A DNA stretch of 64,000 nt from Tolypocladium sp. Sup5 PDA-1 (taxonomy: Eukaryota; Ascomycota; Sordariomycetes; Hypocreales; Ophiocordycipitaceae), in the NCBI GenBank assembly GCA_000750105.3, contig JPHH03000015.1, positions 1 to 64,000 of the forward strand, read 5' to 3'. A program made the position numbers and the translations under genes. The notes below the pieces were generated by a model. That model was not told the DNA's origin, searched no databases, and was given only the letters and a program-made list of their open reading frames with translations. This document shows, piece after piece, positions 22,810 through 33,296 of this stretch (position 1 is its first letter; each line of letters begins with the position of its first letter).

Positions 22810-24606
22810 ATGCGACGACGGCTCTGGATCAGCCAGCTTTCGGGGCTTCGACACTCTGCGACGGGCAAGCTGGTTTGCGCCCGAGGCATCTCGACGATGG
22901 TGGTGGCGGAGGCACAGCAGGGTACTCCCGCGGTGGATGCCGGCAAGGCGAAGAAGCTGCATGGCAGAGCATTCTACGAGAGCATAGGGAGTCCCAAATT
23001 CGTCGTGGCACCCATGGTGGACCAGTCTGAGTTTGTGAGTCGCTCCAAAGTGTTATTCGATACGGCACTGATTGCTCACACGACAGACGTCTAGGCTTGG
23101 CGCATGCTCTCGCGATCTTTCATCCCCGAGTCCGAACAGTCGAACCTCCTTGCCTACACCCCGATGCTGCACGCGCGCCTCTTCTCGCAGGAGGACAAGT
23201 ACCGCAAGGCGCACTTCCAGGCCGTCCGACCCGGCCCCCCCTCCTCCGAACCCTGGCTCGACGGCAATCCGTCCATCGACCGACCGCTCTTCGTCCAGTT
23301 CTGCGCAAACGACCCCGAGGCGCTGCTGTCCGCCGCGCGACACGTTGCCCCGTACTGCGACGCCGTCGACCTGAACCTCGGCTGCCCGCAGGGCATTGCG
23401 CGAAAGGGCCACTACGGCGCGTTCCTGCAGGAGGACCAGGATCTCATCTTCCGCCTCGTAAACACCCTGCACAAGGAACTGCCCGTACCGGTGACCGCCA
23501 AGATCCGCATCTTGGAGACCGAGGAGAAGACGCTGGCCTATGCTCAGAATGTGCTCAAGGCGGGCGCCTCGATCCTGACGGTGCATGGACGGAGGAGAGA
23601 GCAAAAGGGCCACATTACTGGGGTCGCAGACTGGGAGATGCTGAAGTTCCTGCGGGACAATCTCCCTCCCGAGACGGTCATGTTCGCCAACGGCAACATC
23701 CTTCAAGAGGGCGACATCGAGCAGTGCCTGGAGGCGACAGGCGCTGATGCCGTGATGAGCGCCGAGGGCAACCTGAGCGACCCGGCCATCTTCGCCAAAC
23801 CGCCGCCCGTTGGAGAAGAAGGACGCGAATACTGGAGAGGCAAAGACGGAAAAGGTGGCTGGCGAGTCGACGCCGTCACGCGACGCTATCTCGACATCCT
23901 GCACAAGTACGCCCTCGGCAGCGAGCCGCCCCAGCGCCGCCCGCTGTTCATGCCTGGCGACGACACTGCATGGATGGCCGATGCGGAGCGCACTGAAGCC
24001 GAGTCCGACGAGCCCGCCAAGAAGCGACGCAAGAAAGACGGCAGCGGCGGTCCCAGCAAGCGCGAGGACCCGTCGCCAAACCTCGGCGCCATGCAGCCTC
24101 ACCTCTTCCACCTGCTGCGGCACCTGGTCTCGCGCCACACCGACGTGCGCGACATGCTCGCGCGCAGCCGCAAGGACGGCATCGACGGCTACGAGCGCGT
24201 CCTCGCCGCCGCGGAGCTCAAGGTCGCCGAGGGCCTGCTCGAGTACGAGCGCACCAGCGGCCAGAGCTTCGACGACGAGCTCGCCGCGCTGGCGGACGAC
24301 GCAGACGCAGACGTGCCCGAGGGCGAGAGCTCGCGGGGCACGATACGCCGGTGCCGCCGGCCGTGGTGGGTCGCGCAGCCGATTGTGCGGCCGCTGCCGG
24401 GCGAGGCGCTGGCCAAGGGCGCGATTACGCTGAGCAAGAAGGAGAGGGCGGCCAAGGCGGAGGGGGCGGAGGTGAAGAACGGTGGGAAAGGAGCTGTGAA
24501 GAGGGATGCCGAGGGGGCGAGCAAGGAGACAAAGGAGAATGGGGATGCTGCGGCAGAGGGCAACAAGGAGGAGATTGCCTCGCGGGATGAGCTTGTTGCT
24601 GGCTGA
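22810..24606 (+). CDS. DUS1: tRNA-dihydrouridine synthase 1
   Basis: Flavoenzyme that reduces uridines in the D-loop of tRNA (positions 16/17 for Dus1). Exons 22810-23034 and 23095-24606 (GTGAGT donor, TCTAG acceptor) give 578 aa. Diagnostic pieces: KFVVAPMVDQSEFAWRML (FMN site), DLNLGCPQGIARKGHYG with catalytic C172, TAKIRI, VHGRRREQKGH and FANGNI. The C-terminal ~230 residues are an extension rich in charged residues, with a KKRRKK stretch and a Lys/Glu tail; yeast Dus1 is much shorter. Two in-frame starts are plausible: ATG 22810 adds 29 residues that are Arg-rich and free of acidic residues, ATG 22897 starts MVVAEAQ. Confidence 0.93.
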
Positions 24607-24921
24607 GCATGGGGCATAGATAGAGATGGCGTTGAACATCACGGACGATTCTATGACGTGTATAGTATAGAGATGAATAGAGCCGCGGGCGAGGTAATAT
24701 CGTACACTGCTTTTGTCCGACGTTTGGATCGGATCAACGAGCGAAGTCATGCTGAGCCATGTACAGCAGATCGGGCATAGTTCATAGTGACTATCCGACA
24801 TTTGGTCGGCCACGTTGGAGGGAAGACAAATCGTCACCGTCAAAGATGTCACAGTCCATCTCTATCCGACATTATCCACCCATGAAAGGGGCAGGTCGAA
24901 GGTCGGCATATCTACGTCCAC
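24607..24921. other. Convergent 3' flanks
   Basis: The 315 bp between the stops of DUS1 and the IFI6-like gene. Nothing but probable 3' UTRs is seen. Confidence 0.5.
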
Positions 24922-25510
24922 TTAGAGCTCAGACTTCGCCACTTCCTTCCTTTCAGCATCCTCCCCTCCTTCCTTTTCGTCATCTTTCTCATCCTTGCCT
25001 TCATCCTCGCCCTCAGTCTCGTTTGCACCACCCTTCTTCTTCCACCAGGCTGCCAGTCCAGCACCGCCAGACAGTAGACCACCAGCACCTTGGACGGCGC
25101 CATGGACGATGGGTACGCCGTATCCACCCATAGCCGCACTCTGGAGTGTCGAGAAAAGGCTTGGGGCGACGACCGATCCGATGCCGCTCTGGACGGAGGC
25201 CGCGAGTGATCCTGTTGTAGTATGTATGTTAGTGTTCCACCCGCCCAGAAGGCAGACCAGGACCGACTGCCAACGTAAATTACCTGCTTGAATTCCAGAG
25301 GCAGCAAACCCTCCGGCCCCCAACGCAGGCGTAGCGACAAGAGCCGGTGCCGCAACGGCGACGATTCCAACCCCGATAGCAGCCGCAGCGATGGGGTGAC
25401 CTTTGGCAAGGTGCGCTCCCTGGACATGCATCAGGAGGGACTGCGGTTAGAAGAGGGGTGGACAGTACTACTTGTTGAGTGGCGTTTACCAAGGCCTCCT
25501 TGAAACCCAT
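24922..25510 (-). CDS. IFI6/ISG12 (IFI27)-family small membrane protein
   Basis: Three exons (25510-25472, 25419-25284, 25211-24922; GT-AG) encode 154 aa. The core is Gly/Ala-rich and hydrophobic: AAAAIGVGIVAVAAPALVA, GAGGFAASGIQAGSLAASVQ, and MGGYGVPIVHGAVQGAGG, as in interferon-alpha-inducible 6-16/ISG12 proteins, which sit in ER or mitochondrial membranes. A Lys/Glu-rich cytosolic-type tail of about 40 residues follows, ending KSEL. The fungal role is unknown; animal members affect apoptosis. The first exon holds only 13 codons and its boundary was chosen because it keeps phase 0. It converges on DUS1. Confidence 0.8.
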
Positions 25511-26084
25511 GGTTGTGTTTGTCTCTGGCTTGATGATCTCGTAAAGTAGTCGTTGCAAAATGGACTCTGTTGAGATAATGGCGACGACTGTATGGATGAA
25601 AGAGGAGAAAGAGAGTGCTGCCGCAGCAACTCGGGCTTCAGTACATACTACCAGTGGCGGTGCAGTGAATGTTTGTCTTACCGAGGCTGCGGAAGTGAAT
25701 TCCGCGGCAACTCAACAGGCGGCGCCTCAGTAAGGCAGATGAGCCTCACATTCTCTGAATGCAGCCCGGCGGCATGCCTCCCCGACCAACCGCGAGGAAG
25801 AGGCAAGAGATGCCAGGTGTTCCATTGGCCGGGGTTGCAGCATGTCAGCTTATCAGGCCGGCTGTTGTGTAACCTTTATTCCCCGTTGAGTTGGGGGAAC
25901 CTTGTGAGTTTCGCTGCAGCCCATTGGATATGCACAGGTCATGCAGGCTCTGAGAAGGTTGTCGAGCTAAGTGGAAGTTTCGGGAATGCTATGCTTAGTC
26001 GCGTGGTAGTGAAAAGCGTGGTGTTGTGAGTGTAGACATCAGCCCCTGAGCCATAAGTTGGCGATCCTGGTCCCATGCAGACAT
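25511..26084. other. Gene-free interval, 0.6 kb
   Basis: Upstream of the IFI6-like gene and downstream of the Zn2Cys6 gene, both on the minus strand. No gene seen. Confidence 0.5.
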
Positions 26085-28266
26085 TCACATCGGAAACATG
26101 CCACGAGCCAAGCTCTCGTCACCAAGGAACACCCCCCAGTCCATCTCGGTAAGTTGCTCGTCGCACCAACCGAACAAATCCAAGCTCCCGTCCGTCGCCG
26201 ACGGGGTGTGCATCACCCCACCCGCTTCTGCCGCATTGAGCGCCTCGTGCACGGCAGACACAATGTCGGGCGAGCGATCAGAAGCCCGCATCCACGGCCG
26301 CATCTCTGCAAACGTCTCCTGCGCCTTGGCGAGGCTCGACTGCCATGCGCCGATGTAATCGTTTTGCGGCAACGACGGCTGCTGCATGTTGCTCTCCACG
26401 GCAATGCACAGCAGTGGGACGGTGCACGCCTGGAAGAGGTACCAGGCCAGGTTCCAGACGTGGATGTGATTGGGCATCCAGTACCGCGCGGTAGAGTCAA
26501 TGGCCTCGGCAGACACGCGGCAGCAGGAGTCGAGTATGTGCCGATGCTCCGGCATGAGCTCCTTGATCATCCTCTTGCAGTCGTGGGCAATGTACAGGAT
26601 CAAGGAGCGTGCGAGGATAACGCGAGCGTTGTAGTACCTCGCCTTCATCAACTCTCTCGAGAATTGGTACTTTTGAGGGGAGAACTCTGGTTGCTTAACG
26701 GCGGGAGGTAGGGCTTCGTACCAAGCTTGGAGCTCCGCGTCGAGGGCGAGGATTTCGTGGTTCGTCGGCCGCCCGAACTGGGCGAACCGATGCTGGATCC
26801 TTTCACATATCAGGCACATTTCGATATTCGCCTGCAAAGAAAGGGCAGCGTGATCATCCGGATAGAGGCTCGAAGGGAGGCAAGTATCCATGGTGCTTCT
26901 ATCCCAGCGGCCACAGGTAGGCCTGCCCTGCGTCATACATGCCCAAGTATCGAGGCAGTAGAGGCTCCACCATGTCCTCCGCCTTGTCTCGACTCGGCGC
27001 CGATATGTTTCTGCCTCGGCAGGGTCAGCGGTGCTTGCACCTCGGCGAGGCTCACGGTGCAGCCCTAATGCAATGGCCACCCGGTATGCCGCCCCTAAAA
27101 TCCCATACGCCATGTTGGGTGAGTTGCGGTAGTGCAGATAGTAGCCGCCCAGGAGACAAAGGGCCTGTAGACTGTCCATGTTCCCTGAGCCCAAGCTATC
27201 CAGACCGGTGAAGGAACGAGCCTGGCGATAGTATTGTTCATGGAGGCCTTCGCTGCCTGATGCAATTGAGCCTAGTGCGAAGACCATGTTGAGGAGACCC
27301 ATCCAAGAGCCGTCTTGGCGGGTCCCAGAAGCATATTGCTTGCGGAACTCTTCTTCATCCAGCAGCGGCGTGATGGTATGGATGTGATCGAAGTAAAAGT
27401 CGATGCAGCGCTGTTCCCTCATGATACTCAGGGCCGGATCTCTTCCTAGGACGGGCAGGGGGGCAAGTGCCTGAGTCGGGCTAGCTGCCAGCGCTCTCGC
27501 ACACTGGGCAGTATGCTCCTTTGTGGCGGGACATAGGCGGAATATGGCTCTGAGGACGGCACTCATAGAGGTCACGCCGAGATATGAGCGGGCGTGTTCG
27601 TCCGTGGCAAGACCAATGGCATTGATGTCATCACTTGCAACGGTGGCCGGCTGGTCGAGAGACTCGTCCCATTGCCTCTCAGCTGCGGGCTCGCCACTCT
27701 CCGACACTGGAGCCGAGTCGTCGGTACCGTTGTTCAACTGGGCTTGCCGGAAGCTATGGCTCTCATCTTGCGTTGGTGGGGACCCGTCTGGTGGATGTAG
27801 ATGCTGATGCTTATGATGAGGATGCAGATGAGGGTGGGCAGGGACGGATCGGCGGTCAAGCATATCCAACACAAGCATATCCAGCAGCTCAGCCTGGCTC
27901 TTGTCTGTGAGATGAGAGACGGTAGTTCCCGGAAAGAGAGTCTCTAGGATTTGCGAGTGAGCACGGAGCTGGTCCGATGCCCTGTCAAAGGTGCTTGAAG
28001 GCGGAGCTGCGTCAGAAACAGGGACATGTCAACGGCGAGGGGCGATGCGTGGGCTACCTCCGACTGACGGCGTTCCGTCTCGAGCGCTGGCGATACTCGC
28101 ATGAATCCGCTGCCCGGTAGCACCGACAGCTGCTGCAGGGTTGACTGCCATCACACTTGACCTTTCGACGGGTGCATTCGACGCATGACCGGTTTACCTT
28201 GCGGGCCGATGGCGGGGATGACTCGCTCGCAGGCGGCGTGCCTTGTCCGGGATCCGAGCGAGGCAT
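26085..28266 (-). CDS. Zn2Cys6 transcription factor with fungal-specific domain
   Basis: Nuclear regulator of 701 aa in this model: exons 28266-28058 and 27981-26085. The cluster is C28, C31, C38, C44, C47 and C56 with RRKVK in the first loop. The intron (GTAGCC to TTGACAG) was placed because the nearer acceptor GACGCAG leads to an in-frame TGA. A His/Pro-rich linker leads to the fungal-specific domain with CIDFYFDHIHTITPLLDEEE, LQALCLLGGYYLHYRNSPN, AYRVAIALGLHREP and WWSLYCLDTWACMTQGRP. An upstream in-frame ATG at 28479 would add 71 low-complexity residues. It lies directly downstream of the beta-mannosidase on the same strand. Targets are unknown; mannan genes are a guess from position. Confidence 0.85.
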
Positions 28267-28795
28267 GCTCTCGGAGTATGACGAGGCATTGAATGCCACG
28301 CTGTAGTTGAGGCGATTCGGAGTAGGACTTGGTGCTGTTGAAGAGGTGAAGCTGAAGGAGAGAGTGGAGGCGGAGGGCTTGGAGGTGTACCTGCAGTTGG
28401 GGTGCTTCGTATCCGTACCTGCCAATGTAAGGCATGCACATGGGGAAGTTGGGGGGAACATGGGGAATATGGGGCACATGGGGGTCAGAAGCCACTACAT
28501 GTGGGACCATGGAGGCAACGGAGTGCCCATGTAAGTTGCAATTTGAACACACTACAAAGCATGTAGCACTAACTACTAAGCTACTTATTTAAAGTTTCAG
28601 TTACTATGTTCATCATCTTCTTTGTTTTCAGTCATCGTCGACTTAGCTTCAGTCCCAACTTCACATACACAGACAGACTAATCTGAACTCTCGCGACAAC
28701 GAATACCTTGCCACCGGCAGCTCACAAGTCATATTGACCGTCTACACTCATCACTGCCTATTCAAGTCCATATAGTCCGTATTCCGAGACCCAGC
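28267..28795. other. Interval between Zn2Cys6 gene and beta-mannosidase
   Basis: No separate gene. It includes a possible N-terminal extension of the Zn2Cys6 protein (to 28479) and a G-rich simple repeat of ggggaa/ggggca words around 28455-28490. Confidence 0.5.
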
Positions 28796-31581
28796 TCAGG
28801 GAATCTCCAACGACGCGCCAGGGGCATCAACGTACGTCCACCGCAGCCTATCCGCCGTCAAGCTCCCCTCCACCTTGACACGCTGCTCCTCCCCGGGCAT
28901 AACGTCAAACCCATTGTCGCTCAGCTTCAGCCCCTCCACCTCCTCGAACACAAACGCCTTGACGGGGCGCAGCGCCGAGACGACCACCTCGTCTCCGGCG
29001 GGCGAGACCGCGAAGCTGACCCCGCGGTCTGCCATGTCGAGGAACTTGACGGGGTCGGGCCAGGCCGTGTCCGTGGCGACGACGGAGCCGTTGACCGAGA
29101 GGACGGTGTGCACGACGTAGGGGTCGTACTGCGATACGTCAAAGGCCTTGGTTGGGTCGTCTGCGTTGGGGATAGACGGCTGGAGGGGCTTCTTGGTGAG
29201 GACCTCGGTGGTGGCGTTGGGGGCTGCGGTGATGGACGTGCTCACGGGTGGGCAGACTTCCTCGCCCGTCCTGACGGAGATGAAGCGCACGGCGACATGC
29301 GCGTCGACGGGCCGCACGCTGCTGCTCGCGATCCAGACGTCAAAGCTGCCTTCGCGCGCAGGGAGCGTCTGGTCGACCTGGCCGGTGCACAGCTGCGAGT
29401 TCTCGTCGATATAGTAGCCCGTCTGCGTCCAGTCATGGTACGTCCGCGCGACGCAGACGTCGAGCGGGCGCAGGGCACGCGCAATGGCATAGTAGGCGGG
29501 CTTCGGTATGAGGTAGTAGTCCACGACCGCCCAGCTCATCGTCGGCCAGCAGTCGTTGAGCTGCCATACGAGCGCGCCGCCGCACCTACGTCCCTCGCTG
29601 GCACTGCCCCAGTCGCGGCGCCAGGCCTTGTACGCGAAGCGCATCGTTTCGGCCTGGACGACCTGCGTGAGGTGCGCGTGCGCGGCGAGGCTGTCGGTGG
29701 TGGCGGACACGGGCCGGAAGTTCTCGACGATGTAGGTCGTCATGCGGCGCTCGTGGCCGATTCCCTTGTTGTGGAAGTCGAGGACCATGGAGCCCGGGTA
29801 GAGCTGCGAGGGGGAGCTGGCCATGCGCTGGATCGTGGACAGGTGCGGGTAGGCTTCCATGCCGAACTCGCTGACGAAGCGGCCGCCGAGGAGGGAGGCT
29901 TCCTGGTACTTGTCCATGGCGCCGTGCCAGACTGGTAAGAGACACATGTTAGCTACGCGGGTTCAGGGGGTGAGGAATCAGGGGTAACTTGCGATTCCAC
30001 TGGTGGATGTCGCCGACGGTTGGATCGGCCGTGGGCTTTCCGTCGCCCCAGGGGCTGCTGGGGTGGTAGATCATATACGGGTCCTCTTCCTCGATGAGCT
30101 TCGGGAGGAAGTGCTCGTAGATGTACCGCGCAGGGAAGGTCGACTTGAGCCACGACTCCGGGTCCTTGTCCTCAAAGTCGTAGTCCAGCTTATACCGCTC
30201 CTGGACCTGGTAGTCCTCGTTGTTGCCCGCCCAGAGGAGGACGGAGGGATGCCACCGCAGACGCCTGATCTGCTGCCGCGCCTCGCGCTCCAGGCTCTCA
30301 AGGTACGAGGGGTACGCCGGGTAGCTGGCGCAGGCGAACTGGAAGTCGTGCCAGACCAGCACGCCGAGCTCGTCGCAGGCGTCCAGCAGCGCGTCGTCCT
30401 CGTAGACGCCGCCGCCCCAGACGCGCAGCATGACCTGGTTGCCCGCGGCCATGAGCGCGACCCAGTCGCGGTAGCGCTGCGCGGGTACCTGTGCGAGGTA
30501 GCTGTCGGCGGGGATCCAGCAGGAGCCGCCGCCGAAGACGTCGACGTTGTTGACGCGGAAGTAGAAGGACTTGCCGTGGGCGTCGGGCTCCTGGACGAGC
30601 TGCGTGCGGCGGAAGCCGATGAGCTTGGAAGCCGAGTGCAGTTCGGTATCGTGGCCGCGGAGGAGCTTGGAGCGGAGTTGGTAGCGGGACTGCGGTCCGT
30701 AGCCGAGGGGGTACCAGAGCTCGGGGTCGATGAGCTTGAAGGGGACAGCCACCTGGCCGTCATCGCCGATGCTGGCCGTCTCTTCCAAGACAATCTTCCC
30801 GTCCTTGGATAGCGATACCAGCACCTTGTCGTCCTTGCGGAGGTCACCCGCCGCTTTGGTGTAGATGGTCCCCGAGCACGTCTTCAGATCCGAGCTGACC
30901 TCATTCTCGGCCCAGACATCATCCACCCGGGCCACGTACCGCTCAAGACGGACCGGCTTCCAGGGGCCGGACGTCATGAGGATCGGGCCCCAGTCCCAGC
31001 CCCAGTTGTACTGCGCTTTACGCACCGGGACGCGGCCGGCCTCGGTCTGTCTGACGAGGAAGTTGTGCTCATGGCTGTGCTCCTTGACGAGCTCCCGTCC
31101 CCGGAGCAGGGCAGAGTCGAAGACAATTTCAAGAAGATTCTCGCTGCCGGGCTTGATGCGGTCCGTGATGTTGACGCGGTATGATACGAACATGTTGTCT
31201 GCCTTGAGAATCTCCGTGCCGTTGAGGGAGACGGTCGCAAACGTGTCGAGGCCGTCGAACACGAGATTCGTAGTGAAGGCATCGCCGGCGGAGGGGGTTT
31301 CCGACACGTTAAACGGCACGCGGTAGACCCAGACTTTCTCACCAACCCATTGTACGGCGCGCTCATTGAGGTCGACGAATGGATCCGGGATTCTATACAG
31401 GTTGTCAGCTCAGCTTCGCGACTGGGTTTACGTGTCATTTTAGCTTGGAATACTTTTTGTTTGCCAGCAGGTCCACGTGTACCTGTGTAGGGACCTTGGC
31501 GACCGGGAGCCATTGATCAGACGGCCAGTCCTGCTGCTTGAAGCTCCAGCCGGTGCTGAGCTGGGTGCTGGAGTGAGACAT
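28796..31581 (-). CDS. mndB: Beta-mannosidase B (GH2), intracellular
   Basis: Removes terminal beta-1,4-mannose from manno-oligosaccharides. Exons 31581-31454, 31392-29993 and 29931-28796 give 887 aa. No signal peptide: the protein starts MSHSSTQLSTGWSFKQQDW, as the type B cytosolic enzymes do. Visible GH2 features: IPDPFVDLNERAVQWVGEKV, KAQYNWGWDWGP, SCWIPADSY, RVWGGGVYEDD, WHDFQFACASYP, acid/base Glu in WAGNNEDYQ (about 436), and nucleophile Glu in FVSEFGMEAYP (about 530). The second intron begins GCAAGT, so it is a GC-AG intron; no GT donor restores frame, and the join gives HQWN-L-WHGAMDKYQ. It sits between an arrestin-like gene and a Zn2Cys6 gene, all on the minus strand. Confidence 0.93.
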
Positions 31582-32000
31582 GATTACTTCGATCACCAGT
31601 GCTGGTGGCGTGGGAGTGGTTCGATCGCTAGAAGACCAACGGAATTCCGATCCAATGAGGTCTCATTGGCGTCTCTATCCTAACAAGAACAACAGCAAGA
31701 CGAGAAATGAGTAAAGAGAAGGGAGAGGCCGAGCTTCAAGTAGGAACCAGCTCCGACCCCCCACGCCGATGAGGTCCCGAGTCGGCGGTTCGGTCCCCCA
31801 CGGCGGGGCAGCGTCCCCCACTAAGCGGAGGCCCACGTGGATGGTGTAAGTCATACGGGGATATATGTTGCCGGCGGCACTGTCATCCGAAGTTGATTCC
31901 ACGGAAGTCTTGAAGCCATCATGGATACGATGAGCTTGTTGGAGTACGGCGATTGGGATAAGACAGCGTTGTATTACTCTCAATCGCCCAGAGGCTGTGC
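31582..32000. promoter_or_regulatory. Beta-mannosidase upstream region
   Basis: The 419 bp between the arrestin-like stop and the beta-mannosidase start. No gene; it should contain the beta-mannosidase promoter. I see no site that I can name with confidence. Confidence 0.4.
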
Positions 32001-33296
32001 TTATAATATATCAATGTCCTGCTTCCCTTCCAACCTCGTCTCCTTGCCTCCGACGTCCAGGACAAGCTCCCAGGCAACTTCGTAGGAGCGCTTCATGTTG
32101 AGCGTCTTGAAGCTAAGCGGCAATTCTGTGACGAATTGGGTACCTCCTGAAGGCGCCACATCGCTGGTATTGAATGGCTTGACGCTCATAATGGACCCCA
32201 GATCCAGGGGCGTCGCACCCATTCCCCAAGGTACAGTGAGGGTCTTCTGCTTATCGAGCTGTGTCATATCTCGCAGGTCACGCCGCTCGTGGTAGAGTGC
32301 CTTTGTGAAGTACCGCCCTGGGCGCCACGTTGCACGTCGCGATCCCCAGGCGGAAAACGTACCGTTGAGGCTGAGGTTGCAAGACTTTACAGTGATGTCA
32401 AGATCCTGTCGAAGCGGCTTTGCTTTGTCGTCATCTTGCGTACCTTGGCAAACGGCTCGGATTGTGAACGGCAGAGGATCGGGGGAATCGAGCCGGTAGG
32501 TCGCTGGTGCTCCGACCTCGAAACCAAGGTCGGACCCTGTGCTCCCCAAGCACTTGTCGTGCAATGCCGCGAATCGCAACGTCCGACTCTCCGAGCCAGT
32601 CGAGACTTCCATTGGGGCTATCGAGCTGTAGATTCGAATTGGTTCCACGGCTACTGGTTTATTCCTGGACAAGGATGAGACCAGGCGAGCTTGTAGGAAG
32701 TACTCGACGTTGACGTCAAGAAACTGGCCTTCGTCGCATTTCCGGCTCCAGAGGTATGAGCTTGATGGCAGTGCCTGTGCCTGGATGTGGCCTTGTTCAT
32801 TGATAGGGATGTAACTATACTGCTGATATAGTTTATCAACCACTCCTTCAGAGTCGGCTTCCTCGGCTTCATTGGACGCGATTTGTCCGCTGCCGGCGGA
32901 CGTCTTGTTCGGTATTACAATGGAAAACGGCCATGACTTGCCGATGCCTTCTCGAAACCCTTCAGGTCCAAGTTCGTCATCCGCCAACCCAGAGACAGTA
33001 CGAGGAATGTCTAGCGGTCCGCGATGTAGCGTCTGCGGCGTCGCGTCCGGGGAAAGCAAGTCGACACTGGAGCTGAAGCTGGCCTGGGTCTCGCCCGTGT
33101 GGTCGCTCCATTCCGTGATTGTGGCATTTGCGCGACCGACGAGCTGGATCGTGATTTCTGCATCTTCTGCGCCGACGAGGATGGGCACTTGGCGAAAGAC
33201 ACGGCCGCTGATGGTGTCGCCGGGCTTGTATGCCGGTTGAGGGTTGTCGATGTGGATGGCTAGGCCTTTCGTTGCTCTCTGGCGCTCTGGAGACAT
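32001..33296 (-). CDS. Arrestin-like protein
   Basis: Single exon, 431 aa from the ATG at 33296. The frame stays open upstream to about 33437, but only a GTG is found there, so I take the first ATG. The N-terminal arrestin-like fold is suggested by GLAIHIDNPQPAYKPGDTIS and GRVFRQVPI, followed by EITIQLVGRANATITEWSDH; the middle has the paired strand pattern YFLQARLVSSLSRNKPV and the second half ends with SYEVAWELVLDVGGKE. Fungal alpha-arrestins recruit the Rsp5 ubiquitin ligase to transporters. I see no clear PPxY motif, so that role is uncertain. A missed upstream exon is possible. Confidence 0.75.
   Translation of the reverse strand: MSPERQRATKGLAIHIDNPQPAYKPGDTISGRVFRQVPILVGAEDAEITIQLVGRANATITEWSDHTGETQASFSSSVDLLSPDATPQTLHRGPLDIPRTVSGLADDELGPEGFREGIGKSWPFSIVIPNKTSAGSGQIASNEAEEADSEGVVDKLYQQYSYIPINEQGHIQAQALPSSSYLWSRKCDEGQFLDVNVEYFLQARLVSSLSRNKPVAVEPIRIYSSIAPMEVSTGSESRTLRFAALHDKCLGSTGSDLGFEVGAPATYRLDSPDPLPFTIRAVCQGTQDDDKAKPLRQDLDITVKSCNLSLNGTFSAWGSRRATWRPGRYFTKALYHERRDLRDMTQLDKQKTLTVPWGMGATPLDLGSIMSVKPFNTSDVAPSGGTQFVTELPLSFKTLNMKRSYEVAWELVLDVGGKETRLEGKQDIDIL

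Noticed and set aside
27982..28057. Premature stop in the 26-28 kb Zn2Cys6 gene
   Set aside because: It appears only with the nearer GACGCAG acceptor. The TTGACAG acceptor keeps the frame open.
29108..29938. 276-codon plus-strand frame opposite the beta-mannosidase
   Set aside because: It is the complement of conserved GH2 sequence; no family signature of its own.
30003..30812. 269-codon plus-strand frame opposite the beta-mannosidase
   Set aside because: Same reason: it mirrors conserved coding sequence and lacks its own promoter or motifs.
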